DNA of 64,000 nt from Arthrobacter sp. H35-D1 (lineage in GTDB: Bacteria; Actinomycetota; Actinomycetes; Actinomycetales; Micrococcaceae): assembly GCF_030063185.1 (NCBI RefSeq), contig NZ_JASISP010000021.1, positions 16,032-80,031 on the forward strand. The letters run 5' to 3'. Below, piece after piece: positions 42,042 to 50,835 of the stretch; position 1 is the stretch's first letter; each line of letters opens with the position of its first letter. Both the position numbers and the translations under genes were made by a program. The notes under the pieces are model-generated. The model was given only the letters and a program-made list of their open reading frames with translations, searched no databases and was not told where the DNA came from.

Positions 42042-42752
42042 ATGATTGCTGCAAAATCGGCCCCGGGGACCGGCTCCCCCAACACGGCTTTCATGGCCGC
42101 ACTGCGCCCTGCGCTGGCAGAGGCTGCCGCCCCGGACAAGGCCGAGGCCATGGCGGCCTAGATGAAGTCGGCCATGCCGTTCTTGGGTGTGCCCTCGCCC
42201 ACCGTGCGCAAAACGGTGCGGGCGCTGGCCAAAACCCACCCTTTCAAGGACGTCGACCAACTCCATGCAACGGTGACGTTGCTGTGGCAGGGTGCCGGAT
42301 TCCGCGAAGAGCGGTACGCGGCCATCATGCTCACGGACTCCCGCCTCGCCAGGGGCGAGATGGGGCTCCTGCCGTTTTACGCCGTCGTGGTTGAAACGGG
42401 GCAGTGGTGGGATTTTGTCGACTCGGTGGCCCCGCGCCTGTGGGAGCTGCTGCAAAAACACCGCGAGAGCGTGGATCCGCTGCTACGCGAATGGAGCATG
42501 CGCCCGAATTTTTGGTTCCGCAGGGCAGCCATCATTTCCCAGCTTCCCGCCAAGAACGAGACCGACACGCAGCTGCTCAGCGACATTCTGGCGGTGAATC
42601 TGCCGGACAGGGAATTCTTCATTCGCAAGGCGATTGGCTGGGCGCTGCGTCAATATGCCAGGACGGACCCCAACTGGGTGCGCAGCTACGTTGCCGGGCA
42701 TCAGGGACAGCTCAGCTCCCTGTCCCGGCGCGAGGCACTCAAGCATCTCTGA
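42042..42752 (+). pseudogene. DNA alkylation repair (AlkD-like) gene with amber codon
   Basis: One reading frame of 237 codons encodes an AlkD-type HEAT-like DNA alkylation repair protein, but codon 40 is TAG (42159-42161). Upstream is MIAAKSAPGTGSPNTAFMAA; downstream is MKSAMPFLGVPSPTVRKTV and a complete protein to KHL. Homologues have a tyrosine just before MKS-MPFLGV, so a single-base change made the stop. The ATG at 42162 directly follows it (TAGATG), so a 196-residue protein might still be made by reinitiation. TACGCT (42030-42035) ends 6 nt before the first ATG. Confidence 0.75.
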
Positions 42753-42838
42753 GGCGTTGCATGCCCTTGCCGAGGTACTGCCCCAACACGGCCCACGCCT
42801 GCAAAGTTCAGGAGCACAGGGCGGCAGGTTTCAATGGT

Positions 42839-44425
42839 TCAGGGTTTGTGCGCCAAGCCGGCAGCGCGGCTGGGCATGAACAGTCCCCGTGTTTTTCTAT
42901 CCCAAAACATGACGTACAGCACGGAGAGCAGCCCTACGGCGATAGCCACCCCACGGATGAGCGCCACGGGAATCCACGGAAATACGCTGAGTTGGTCCGT
43001 CAAGGCGATCAAAATGAAGAAGGCACTCAGGTAGAGAACCAGGCGCTCCTGCGACTCTTCCTCGAGTCCGGTGACGGTGAAGAAGGCCAGCACCCACAGC
43101 ATGTACCAAGGCTGGATGACGGGCGCCAGCAGCACAACGGCGGCGAAAGACCAAGCCATGCGGCGCAGCACGGCTTGACTGTACCGTTGCGATTCATCGA
43201 GCAGGCTGCCCTGTGCCGAAGCCGGAGGCAGGATGATTTTTACGAAGGCCAGAGCCATGACGAGCAAGATGGAGACGATCTGGAAGGTGGTTTTGATTCC
43301 ATCCGTCACAGCAGCACCTGCACCGCCGAAGAACGACACAACTGCTCCAGAAACTACGGAGAACAGCCCAACGGGTGCGTACCAATGCCACACTGTCCCG
43401 GAGGTTTGCAGCGCAGCCAACCACCCGAATCCCAGCCCGTTCACGGCACCCATGGCGCCCAGGAGCGCCGTCGAAATTCCCAGCGTGGCCGCCCAGATGC
43501 CAAATTTTCGTACCCATCCGGCTTGCGAGCCGGCCCACAGCAGGCCCACAAAGGGCAGCGCGATCAAGGTGATCGGCTTTATCGCGATGGAGGCCGTGAC
43601 CAGCAGGATCCCCACCACCGGACGCTTGGCCGAGGCGTAGTAGATGCCCGCCACGACGAGGCCAAGCATGAGTGAATCGTTGTGGACGCTGGCCACAAAA
43701 TTGATCAGCACCACGGGGTTCAGCACGGCCAACCACACGGCGCGGTGCGGATTGAAACCGTGGCGGGCCGCAAGCTTTGGCACATAGATGAACAGCAACA
43801 CCACGCCGGCCAAGCTGGCCAGGCGGAAGGGAATCAAAGCTATTTCCGGACTGTTGCCCGGCAGCAACACAGCGAGGTGTTCAAGCCAGAGCCACAGCGG
43901 ACCATACGGCGTGGGTGCCTCGGTCCACAGCGTGTCGGGGCCCAGCAGGAAATAGTTGTTGAGGGCGGAGATGCCGTTGGTGTACGGGTCAAGGCCCTGC
44001 TCCATGAGCCGGCCCTGGCCAATGTAGGCGTAGGAGTCGCGGCTGAACACGGGCAAGGCGATCATCATGGGAGCCACCCACAAAATCAACGCCTTCTTCA
44101 ACACGGGCGTTGATTCCGGGCCCCAACCAGCCAGGTGCTGGCGAAGCCGTAGCCAGGCCCGCAGCATCAACACGGCTCCCACGCACAGCAGCACGGTGGT
44201 GATGACAACAGCCACCGGCGTGGTCCTGGCCAGGATGAACAACGGATTGCGGATCAGCACCGAGCTGCCGGCCAACCAACCGACGCCAAAGGAGCCCAAC
44301 ATGAGCAGCACAGAACCGGCAAAGCCCTGCCAGACGGCTGACGCGGCAGGGCCTGTGCGTAATGCGAGCTTGGCTAGCACCTTGGTTTTCACCTCCGGTT
44401 GGACAACACGCGTGCTGGTCAACAA
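42839..44425 (-). CDS. mptB: MptB-type alpha-1,6-mannosyltransferase
   Basis: A 528-residue GT-C membrane glycosyltransferase with about 13 hydrophobic segments. The first extracellular loop has FSRDSYAYIGQGRLMEQGLD, the acidic catalytic loop, followed by PYGPLWLWLEHLAVLLPGNS; both fit MptB, which uses polyprenyl-phosphomannose to build the lipomannan or mannan core. Start is TTG 44425 (or TTG 44422) behind AGGAG. Divergent from another membrane glycosyltransferase. It marks the organism as an actinobacterium with mannolipid or mannan in the envelope. Confidence 0.88.
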   Translation of the reverse strand: MLTSTRVVQPEVKTKVLAKLALRTGPAASAVWQGFAGSVLLMLGSFGVGWLAGSSVLIRNPLFILARTTPVAVVITTVLLCVGAVLMLRAWLRLRQHLAGWGPESTPVLKKALILWVAPMMIALPVFSRDSYAYIGQGRLMEQGLDPYTNGISALNNYFLLGPDTLWTEAPTPYGPLWLWLEHLAVLLPGNSPEIALIPFRLASLAGVVLLFIYVPKLAARHGFNPHRAVWLAVLNPVVLINFVASVHNDSLMLGLVVAGIYYASAKRPVVGILLVTASIAIKPITLIALPFVGLLWAGSQAGWVRKFGIWAATLGISTALLGAMGAVNGLGFGWLAALQTSGTVWHWYAPVGLFSVVSGAVVSFFGGAGAAVTDGIKTTFQIVSILLVMALAFVKIILPPASAQGSLLDESQRYSQAVLRRMAWSFAAVVLLAPVIQPWYMLWVLAFFTVTGLEEESQERLVLYLSAFFILIALTDQLSVFPWIPVALIRGVAIAVGLLSVLYVMFWDRKTRGLFMPSRAAGLAHKP

Positions 44426-44638
44426 CTAACTCCTGTACTTTTAAATCCGGCCGTGGGCGCTGGTGCCTTCCCGCAACAGGACGCCCCGATATGCGCCTGC
44501 CGGGCCAGCCCGGGAAGCGGCAGGGTGCTGCGCTAACATGTAAGCAGTCAGGGACACCGTTCTTGGCATTCTACCCACATCGGCCGGGCAGGTTCTGGAA
44601 AAAGTCGCCACGCTGCCCAACGCCTCCGCCCCGCGTGC

Positions 44639-46084
44639 GTGTTGCTCCGGGCGCCACCCCATCTGAAGAAAGACCGGACCATCGCCACGGATACGTTCTT
44701 TGCCACCCTTGCCCGCTTCCGGGATGCACTGTTCCCCGCCCGCACCCAGACCTGGCTGACATCGCCGCAGGGACTGTGGACGGTCTTTGCGCTCATCCAC
44801 GTTGCGGCTCTTGTGCTCGCGGGCATCCAGTCACTGCGCGGAGAGGGCTACAGCGACACGGGCATCTACCGCACCTGGGCCTCGATCGGCTTCGACGAGA
44901 CCCGCGTCCTGGGCCCAAGCCCGTGGGTCTACCCCATCCTCGCGCTGGTGCCCATGGCAGTTGCCTTCATTTTCGGCAATGCCCCGTTCTTCTTCATCTG
45001 GGTCCTCATGATTGCCGTGCTGAATGCCTTGGCCGTGGGTAAGCTCACCAGCTGGGGCAAAAAACGCCACGCCATCCCCGCCGCCCTGTGGTGGCTTGTC
45101 TTCACCGCCTTGATGGCGTGGCTCGGTTTTGCCCGCGTCGACGGCCTTACCGCCCCGGTGGTTCTCATCGCACTGTCCCTCGGCGTGGCCAGCCCGTTCC
45201 TGACCTCATTCATTCTCAGCGTGGCGACATGGACAAAAGTCTGGCCGGCCGCCGTCGTGCTTGCGCTTTTCACTGTGGTCAGGCAGCGGGTTCAGGTGGT
45301 GCTGGCCGGTGTGCTGGTCACGGCGTTTGTGGTGGTGCTGGCGTTGAGCATGAACTCGTTGCCGAAACTGCTGAACTTCCTGCTGGAACAGGGCGACCGC
45401 GGCATGCAGCTCGAAGCCACGTTCACCGCCCCGTGGCTGTGGCTGAGCGTGCTGGGCTTGGGCGGAGCGCACATGTACATGAACCAGGACATCAACTCCA
45501 TGCAGGTCGATGGCCCCGGCTCCGAGGTGATGAGCGTGTTGATGCAGCCGCTGCTGATCGTTGCCGCGTTGCTCGTGGCCGCCCTGATTTTCTGGGCCCT
45601 GCACACCGGCAAGCGCAACGGCGGCGCCGACCGCACGGCCCTGCTCCTCTTCGGCTCGCTGGCCCTTGTCACGGCATTCGTCGTCTTCAACAAGGTGGGG
45701 TCCCCGCAGTTCATGGTGTGGCTGGCACCGCCGGTCGCCGTCGGCCTGGCGCACCAATGGGAGGCGTGGCGGGTCCCGGCCACCATGCTCATTGGCGTGG
45801 CCGTGCTGACGTACCTTGTCTACCCGCTTTTCTACGACGCCCTCTCGCACGACAACGCCGTCATGGCCGCCGTGCTGACACTCCGCAACCTGCTGCTGGT
45901 GGTCTTGTTCGTGTGGAGCGTGCGGCAACTGTTCCTGATGGGCCGCAACCCCTCCCGCATTCCCAGGCACGACGCCGGAGCCCCCCTCGCCGACAGCGCC
46001 ACCGCCGTCGTGGAACAGCCGGGCGAGGAACAGCCGGGCGAGGTTCCCGAACATTCCGCACCGGCGGCGGGACAGAAGCGCTAA
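44639..46084 (+). CDS. GT87-like integral membrane glycosyltransferase
   Basis: A membrane protein of about 481 residues with 10-12 hydrophobic segments, resembling GT87/DUF2029 mannosyltransferases: after the first helix the loop GEGYSDTGIYRTWASIGFDE holds an acidic motif. The C-terminal tail is Pro/Glu-rich and hydrophilic. Divergent from mptB, suggesting a shared polyprenyl-mannose pathway. The start is unclear: GTG 44639 has no good ribosome binding site, and no better start is visible before the first helix. Confidence 0.75.
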   Translation: MLLRAPPHLKKDRTIATDTFFATLARFRDALFPARTQTWLTSPQGLWTVFALIHVAALVLAGIQSLRGEGYSDTGIYRTWASIGFDETRVLGPSPWVYPILALVPMAVAFIFGNAPFFFIWVLMIAVLNALAVGKLTSWGKKRHAIPAALWWLVFTALMAWLGFARVDGLTAPVVLIALSLGVASPFLTSFILSVATWTKVWPAAVVLALFTVVRQRVQVVLAGVLVTAFVVVLALSMNSLPKLLNFLLEQGDRGMQLEATFTAPWLWLSVLGLGGAHMYMNQDINSMQVDGPGSEVMSVLMQPLLIVAALLVAALIFWALHTGKRNGGADRTALLLFGSLALVTAFVVFNKVGSPQFMVWLAPPVAVGLAHQWEAWRVPATMLIGVAVLTYLVYPLFYDALSHDNAVMAAVLTLRNLLLVVLFVWSVRQLFLMGRNPSRIPRHDAGAPLADSATAVVEQPGEEQPGEVPEHSAPAAGQKR

Positions 46085-46284
46085 AACTTCAGCTCCGTCA
46101 GTGGATCGGCTCTTTGCCCGGCTGCTTGACCACGACGCCCTAATCCGTGCCCGGATCTCCTCCCCCATGGCCATTCTCTGGCTCCGGGCGCCGGGGCTCT
46201 GGGCGCCAGCCAGCGTGTGGCGGGGGTTTTGTCGCCGTCCACAAGTCCTTGCTGGCCAGGAAGATGAGCTTCGTTGTCCGCGGC

Positions 46285-46332
46285 AACACTTTCAGTAACA
46301 CTTTTAGTAACACTTTTAGCAAAACTTTCAGC
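46285..46332 (+). repeat. 12-bp tandem repeat x4
   Basis: Four successive 12-bp units, AACACTTTCAGT, AACACTTTTAGT, AACACTTTTAGC and AAAACTTTCAGC, AT-rich in a GC-rich genome. Units differ by one or two bases. Possible protein-binding array or simple slippage product. Confidence 0.9.
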
Positions 46333-46506
46333 ACCACGGAGCACTGCCTCATGTGTGCCCTGTTGGGGTACAGGTACACCCCCGGGCGAGCGGGCAAAGG
46401 CCATCAGACTGTGGGTGCAGCCGATGTTAGCGCAGGTTCTGATGCTTTCTTGTCGGTGGCGACCCTGATCAAAGTCCGGCTGGCCGCCGTCGTACTCCCG
46501 CGTGGT

Positions 46507-46539
46507 TCAGTTGCACTGTCAAGTCAGTTGCACTGTCAA
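46507..46539 (+). repeat. 16-bp direct duplication
   Basis: TCAGTTGCACTGTCAA occurs at 46507-46522 and again at 46524-46539, a 17-base period, about 80 bases upstream of the nuclease start. Could be a tandem binding site or a recent duplication. Confidence 0.9.
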
Positions 46540-46619
46540 TGGAGCACGTTGGCTTCTACGCTGGGACCATCGGCAAGTGAGTCCATGGAGCAGCACCATC
46601 GAGGAAGCAGGGGACGAGA

Positions 46620-47465
46620 ATGCCCGTCAACACCCACGAACTAGAGGATCCCATCCCCCGTTCCGGATACGATGCTGACTTCCTGGGCATCCACATCGAG
46701 GCCCCAACTCCGGATAAGAGCATCCAAGGCGACGCTGTTCTATGGGACGGAATGGAGATCATTCCGTACACGCATTTTTCTTTGTCGCTGAGTAAATCGA
46801 GGCGCTTTGCCCGCTGGGTTGCGTGGAACATCGACGGGGGTTGCACAAAGTTGATCAGCCGCACCGGGCTTTCCTTCCGCAAAGATCCCCGGTTGCCGGC
46901 AGAGTTCCAGGTGGGCAATGAGCTGTACAGCGGCAATCGGCTGGATCGCGGGCATGTCGCACGCCGTGCCGACCTGCTGTGGGGCGAACTGGATGAAACG
47001 CAACAAGCCAACCGTGATTCGTTCTATTTCAGCAACATCACCCCGCAAATGGACGACTTCAACCAGAGCACCCAAAACGGTATCTGGGGTCGCTTGGAAA
47101 ACGCTCTTTACGAGGACGTTGATGTTGAAGATTTGCGCGTCAATGTGTTTGCTGGTCCGGTCTTCCGCACTGATGACCGCCTCTATCGTGGCGTGGCATT
47201 GCCATCGGAGTATTGGAAGATGCTGGTCTTTCAGGAACAAGGGATCTTGAAGGCGCGCATCTTCTTGTTAACTCAGGACCTTGACCAGTTGCGGGCCGTG
47301 ATGGCGCTGGATGAGTTTAGGGTCTACCAAATCACCCGCGGCGAGCTCGAAGAACGCACACAGCTGCGCTTTCCCCCAGTTCTGGACTTGGCCTGCACAA
47401 TACCCGCCATGCCTGCTTTCAACGAAAGGGAGCCACTGGCATCGGCTGCGGCGATCATGTGGTGA
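46620..47465 (+). CDS. DNA/RNA non-specific endonuclease (NUC1-like)
   Basis: A 281-residue beta-beta-alpha-metal nuclease of the NUC1/Serratia type. The catalytic motif DRGHVARR (109-116) supplies His112; SNITPQMDDFNQ (138-149) supplies the metal-binding Asn and the NQ pair, and WGRLE follows, as in the family. No signal peptide is visible, so it may act inside the cell or be exported otherwise. GGGGACGAGA precedes the ATG. GC content is somewhat lower than neighbours. Substrate: DNA and RNA. Confidence 0.85.
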   Translation: MPVNTHELEDPIPRSGYDADFLGIHIEAPTPDKSIQGDAVLWDGMEIIPYTHFSLSLSKSRRFARWVAWNIDGGCTKLISRTGLSFRKDPRLPAEFQVGNELYSGNRLDRGHVARRADLLWGELDETQQANRDSFYFSNITPQMDDFNQSTQNGIWGRLENALYEDVDVEDLRVNVFAGPVFRTDDRLYRGVALPSEYWKMLVFQEQGILKARIFLLTQDLDQLRAVMALDEFRVYQITRGELEERTQLRFPPVLDLACTIPAMPAFNEREPLASAAAIMW

Positions 47466-47589
47466 CGGCACTAGGGATGTTCTGAGCCACTCAGACCGAG
47501 CTGCAGTGACCAAACGACATCCTGGCCAGTGGGCGTCTGTCTCGTTGCACCGGCACAGGCCAAAGCGGTGTTCACGGTACATTGGACGG

Positions 47590-48186
47590 GTGGCTATTAC
47601 TAATGAACGCATTGTTTGGATTGACTGTGAGATGACGGGGCTGGATGCCGTCAACGACGCCCTGATCGAGGTCGCGGCGCTCGTGACCGATTCCGAGCTC
47701 AATATCCTGGGCGAGGGCGTGGACGTGGTGATCAAGCCCAGCGACGAATCCTTGGCGCAAATGGGCGACTTTGTCCGCGACATGCACACGTCCTCGAAGC
47801 TGCTCGACGAGCTGGCCGGCGGAACCACCATGGAAGACGCCCAGGCCCAAGTGTTGGCCTACATCAAAAAGCATGTGCCCGTGCCCAACAAGGCACCGTT
47901 GGCGGGAAACTCGATCGGCACCGACAAGGTATTCCTCAACCGTGACATGCCCGAGCTGGTGGATCACCTGCACTATCGCGTCATCGACGTCTCCACCATC
48001 AAGGAGCTGTCCCGCCGCTGGTTCGTGCGTGCCTACTTCCAGTCCCCGGCCAAGACGGGCGGCCACAGGGCATTGGGCGACATCAAGGACAGCATCAACG
48101 AACTCAAGTACTACCGCGAAGCCGTCTTTGTGCCTGCACCGGGACCCGACTCCGCCACTGCGAAGAAAATTTCCGCCAAGTTTTAG
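47590..48186 (+). CDS. orn: Oligoribonuclease Orn
   Basis: A 198-residue DEDDh 3'-5' exoribonuclease that degrades 2-5 nt RNA and pGpG. Motif I is WIDCEMTGLD with Asp12 and Glu14; motif II has GNSIGTDKVFLNRDMPEL; the C-terminal GGHRALGDIKDSINEL supplies the last His and Asp. It begins with GTG 47590: TACATT (47578-47583) ends 6 nt before it and no ribosome binding site is seen, so the mRNA is probably leaderless. Followed by tRNA-His and def. Confidence 0.96.
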   Translation: MAITNERIVWIDCEMTGLDAVNDALIEVAALVTDSELNILGEGVDVVIKPSDESLAQMGDFVRDMHTSSKLLDELAGGTTMEDAQAQVLAYIKKHVPVPNKAPLAGNSIGTDKVFLNRDMPELVDHLHYRVIDVSTIKELSRRWFVRAYFQSPAKTGGHRALGDIKDSINELKYYREAVFVPAPGPDSATAKKISAKF

Positions 48187-48271
48187 GGACGAATCCCCCT
48201 CAACTGCCACGGACTTTCCCGCCCTCAAGGCGACCTAGCTCACATTTGAGGACAAGGAAGCACTTTTGGTC

Positions 48272-48298
48272 TTGACAGCATTTTTGATCAGGTAGACT
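48272..48298 (+). promoter_or_regulatory. Promoter of tRNA-His
   Basis: TTGACA (48272-48277), a 15-base spacer and TAGACT (48293-48298). Transcription would start near 48305, leaving a leader of about 58 bases before the tRNA. The spacer is 1-2 bases shorter than ideal. It is the best promoter match upstream of the tRNA. Confidence 0.6.
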
Positions 48299-48362
48299 AG
48301 TCGTCGTTGCCACAAGCACAGCGGACATTGTAAAAGAATCAAAACTGTTCTGCGGCGGACAT

Positions 48363-48438
48363 GGTGGGATTAGCTCAGTTGGCAGAGCGCCTGGTTGTGG
48401 TCCAGGAGGTCGCGGGTTCAACCCCCGTATCTCACCCC
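48363..48438 (+). tRNA. tRNA-His (anticodon GTG)
   Basis: A full cloverleaf: acceptor GTGGGAT (48364-48370) pairs with ATCTCAC (48429-48435), with the extra G-1 at 48363 opposite C73, the histidine identity signature. D arm TAGCTCAGTTGG; anticodon loop TTGTGGT with GTG at 48397-48399; T arm GCGGGTTCAACCCCCG. CCA is not fully encoded. Isolated tRNA followed closely by a terminator. Confidence 0.97.
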
Positions 48439-48462
48439 TCGTGTGGTTCCTTCGGAATCACG

Positions 48463-48494
48463 AAACACCCCGGTCAATCGATCGGGGTGTTTTT
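48463..48494 (+). terminator. Rho-independent terminator after tRNA-His
   Basis: AAACACCCCG (48463-48472) pairs with CGGGGTGTTT (48483-48492) around a 10-base loop, ending in a T-run at 48490-48494. It ends the tRNA transcript about 25 bases downstream of the tRNA. Confidence 0.9.
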
Positions 48495-48551
48495 CATTGT
48501 CCAACATGTTCCAAACGTGAAATAGTTTTCCAGCTTGAGAAGGAAGCCGTC

Positions 48552-49124
48552 ATGACCATCCGCCCCGTAACCATCTTGGGTGAGCCCGTGCTCCACCGCC
48601 GCGCTGATGAGGTCAAGGCCTTCGACGACGAGCTGAAGTCGCTGGTGGCAGACCTGTACGACACCATGGAGGCCGCCAACGGCGTGGGCCTGGCCGCACC
48701 GCAAATCGGCGTGGGCCTGCGTATTTTCACCTACAAGATGGAGAACGACGACGGCGTTCCTCCCCGCGGCGTTTTGGTCAACCCCACGCTGACGGTGGGA
48801 AAGATCTCCGGCAACGCTCCGGATCCCGACGACGAGGTGGAAGGCTGCCTGTCGGTCCCCGGCATTGACTACCCGCTGAAACGAGCCGATTGGGTTCGTG
48901 TGCGCGGCTTTGACGTGGAAGGCAACCCGTTGGACTTTGAGGCAAGCGGCTGGTTTGCCCGGTGCATGCAGCACGAGTACGACCATCTCGACGGCAAGCT
49001 CTATGTCGACAGGCTCAATGCCCGCTACGCCAAGAAGTCCAAGCGTGCAGCAAAGAGCAACGGCTGGGGCGTCGCCGGCTTGACGTGGATGCCAGGTGTT
49101 GACCCCGACCCGTTCGGCCACTGA
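48552..49124 (+). CDS. def: Peptide deformylase Def
   Basis: A 190-residue metalloprotease removing the N-formyl group from nascent proteins. Motif I is GVGLAAPQIG (44-53), motif II EGCLSVPG with metal ligand Cys99, and motif III QHEYDHLDG (140-148) with His141, Glu142 and His145. The length matches type I actinobacterial enzymes, with an ordinary C-terminal extension. AAGGAAG precedes ATG 48552. It lies 58 bases after the tRNA terminator and probably has its own promoter. Confidence 0.97.
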   Translation: MTIRPVTILGEPVLHRRADEVKAFDDELKSLVADLYDTMEAANGVGLAAPQIGVGLRIFTYKMENDDGVPPRGVLVNPTLTVGKISGNAPDPDDEVEGCLSVPGIDYPLKRADWVRVRGFDVEGNPLDFEASGWFARCMQHEYDHLDGKLYVDRLNARYAKKSKRAAKSNGWGVAGLTWMPGVDPDPFGH

Positions 49125-49303
49125 TCCGCATACCGGTTTTTCGTGGGTGATCCATCTCGCATGAGGTTTTTCTCACGCTCGGTTGTGATGTAAATGGCGC
49201 CGCGAAATCGGTGGCCCTGGAGTAGCTTGGCCACTGGGGAAATTCACCCACCAGTCTTTCTACACCGGCCGCGCCCCCTTTGCCGCGGCTGCAAAGGGGC
49301 AGC

Positions 49304-50779
49304 ATGTCCGGCAAAACCACGCTGAATTCGACCACCACCAGCCCTCCCGGCAGTCAGGGGATTCCGCGTAAGGTCATTGGTCTTGCCGTGGCGGGAGCGG
49401 TGGGCGGGTTCCTCTTCGGTTTCGACGCCTCCGTGGTCAACGGCGCCGTCGACGCAATCCAAGGCCAGTTCAAGCTCGGTGACGCGCTCACGGGATTCAC
49501 CGTCGCCGTCGCACTTTTGGGTTGCGCCCTCGGCGCCTGGCTGGCCGGCAAGCTCGCGGAGGCCAAGGGCCACATCCCGGTCATGAAGCTGGGCGGCATC
49601 CTGTTCCTGGTCAGCGCACTCGGCACCGGCTTCGCTTTCAGCGTGACAGACCTCATCGTATGGCGGTTTGTCGGGGGCATAGGCATCGGCCTCGCCTCCG
49701 TCATAGCACCGGCGTACATCTCCGAAATTTCACCGCGCAGGCACCGCGGCCGGTTGGCATCCCTGCAGCAATTGGCCATCACCATCGGCATCTTTGCCGC
49801 GCTGCTTTCCGATGCACTGTTTGCCAACGCCGCCTCGGGGGCTGCGCAGGAACTGTGGTTTGGCATGGCCGCATGGCGCTGGATGTTCCTCATCGGCGTC
49901 GTTCCGGCCATCGTGTACTACGCCGTTGCCATGGCACTCCCCGAATCTCCCCGCTTTCTGGTCAAGCAAGGCAAGGAAGTGCAGGCGGCGGAACTTTTCA
50001 AGACCATCGCCCCCGATGAAGACCACCAGCGCATCATTCGGGAGATCAAGGCCGCCGCCCAGGAGGATTCCCTGTCCGCCAGGAAGGGCTCGTTGCGCGG
50101 CAAGCGCTTTGGCTTCTTGCCCGTCGTGTGGATCGGCATCATTCTGTCCATGCTGCAGCAGTTTGTCGGCATCAACGTCATCTTCTTCTACTCCTCCACG
50201 CTGTGGCAGGCCGTTGGCTTCCAGGAGAAGGATTCACTGGCCATCTCCGTGGTAACGGCGCTGGTGAACGTCCTTGTCACGCTCGTGGCCATTGCGCTGG
50301 TGGACAGAATCGGGCGCCGCCCCATCCTCTTGACCGGATCCATCGGCATGGCACTTTCGTTGGCCACCATGGCACTGGCCTTCTCCGCGGCCACCGGAAC
50401 AGGAGCCGACATCAGCCTGCCCGGGGCCTGGGCTCCCATTGCGCTGGTCGCCGCCAACGTTTTCGTCGTCTGCTTCGGCGCCTCGTGGGGGCCCCTGGTC
50501 TGGGTTTTGCTCGGTGAGATCTTCCCCGCCCGCATCCGCGCCCGGGCCCTGGGCCTGGCGGCTGCTGCACAGTGGATGGCCAACTTCCTTGTCACCCTCA
50601 GCTTCCCGGCCTTGGCTTCGGTTTCACTGCCCGTGACCTATGGGATGTATGCGGTGATTGCTGCGGCGTCGTTCTTCTTCGTGATGTTCAAGATCCCACA
50701 AACCAATGGCATGTCCCTGGAGCAGGCCGAGACGTTGTTCGTCAAGAAGCCCAAGGCAGCCAAGAAACTACCCCAGTAG
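49304..50779 (+). CDS. Sugar porter (MFS) transporter
   Basis: A 491-residue sugar-porter-family MFS protein with 12 helices. Markers: GGFLFGFDASVVNGAV in helix 1, GRLASLQQLAITIG, PESPRFLVKQGK after helix 6, LQQFVGINVIFFYSSTLWQ in helix 7 (the QQxxGIN sugar motif), and DRIGRRPILLTG between helices 8 and 9. Likely H+-coupled import of a hexose or pentose. ATG 49304 has AAAGGGG upstream. A perfect inverted repeat follows the stop. Confidence 0.92.
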   Translation: MSGKTTLNSTTTSPPGSQGIPRKVIGLAVAGAVGGFLFGFDASVVNGAVDAIQGQFKLGDALTGFTVAVALLGCALGAWLAGKLAEAKGHIPVMKLGGILFLVSALGTGFAFSVTDLIVWRFVGGIGIGLASVIAPAYISEISPRRHRGRLASLQQLAITIGIFAALLSDALFANAASGAAQELWFGMAAWRWMFLIGVVPAIVYYAVAMALPESPRFLVKQGKEVQAAELFKTIAPDEDHQRIIREIKAAAQEDSLSARKGSLRGKRFGFLPVVWIGIILSMLQQFVGINVIFFYSSTLWQAVGFQEKDSLAISVVTALVNVLVTLVAIALVDRIGRRPILLTGSIGMALSLATMALAFSAATGTGADISLPGAWAPIALVAANVFVVCFGASWGPLVWVLLGEIFPARIRARALGLAAAAQWMANFLVTLSFPALASVSLPVTYGMYAVIAAASFFFVMFKIPQTNGMSLEQAETLFVKKPKAAKKLPQ

Positions 50780-50781
50780 CC

Positions 50782-50823
50782 GCCACGCGTGGGCGGGACG
50801 TTCCACGCCCGCCCACGCGTGGC
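50782..50823 (+). terminator. Perfect 16-bp inverted repeat, probable terminator
   Basis: GCCACGCGTGGGCGGG (50782-50797) and its exact complement (50808-50823) flank a 10-base loop. It lies 2 bases after the sugar porter stop. There is no T-run; the -10 (TAAACT, 50824-50829) of the next gene starts at the next base. It may end the upstream transcript. Confidence 0.7.
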
Positions 50824-50835
50824 TAAACTGGCTCA

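Larger units (their letters stand above)
46085..46619. other. 535-base gap with short tandem repeats
   Basis: No convincing gene. Open frames here on either strand are mixed-composition shadows. The notable content is a 12-bp tandem repeat (46285-46332) and a 17-bp-spaced direct duplication (46507-46539), both listed separately. The gap separates the glycosyltransferase from a nuclease gene of slightly lower GC content. Confidence 0.6.

Noticed and set aside
46081..46404. 107-codon minus-strand open frame
   Set aside because: It depends on the 12-bp tandem repeat for its middle part and shows no family pattern or ribosome binding site.
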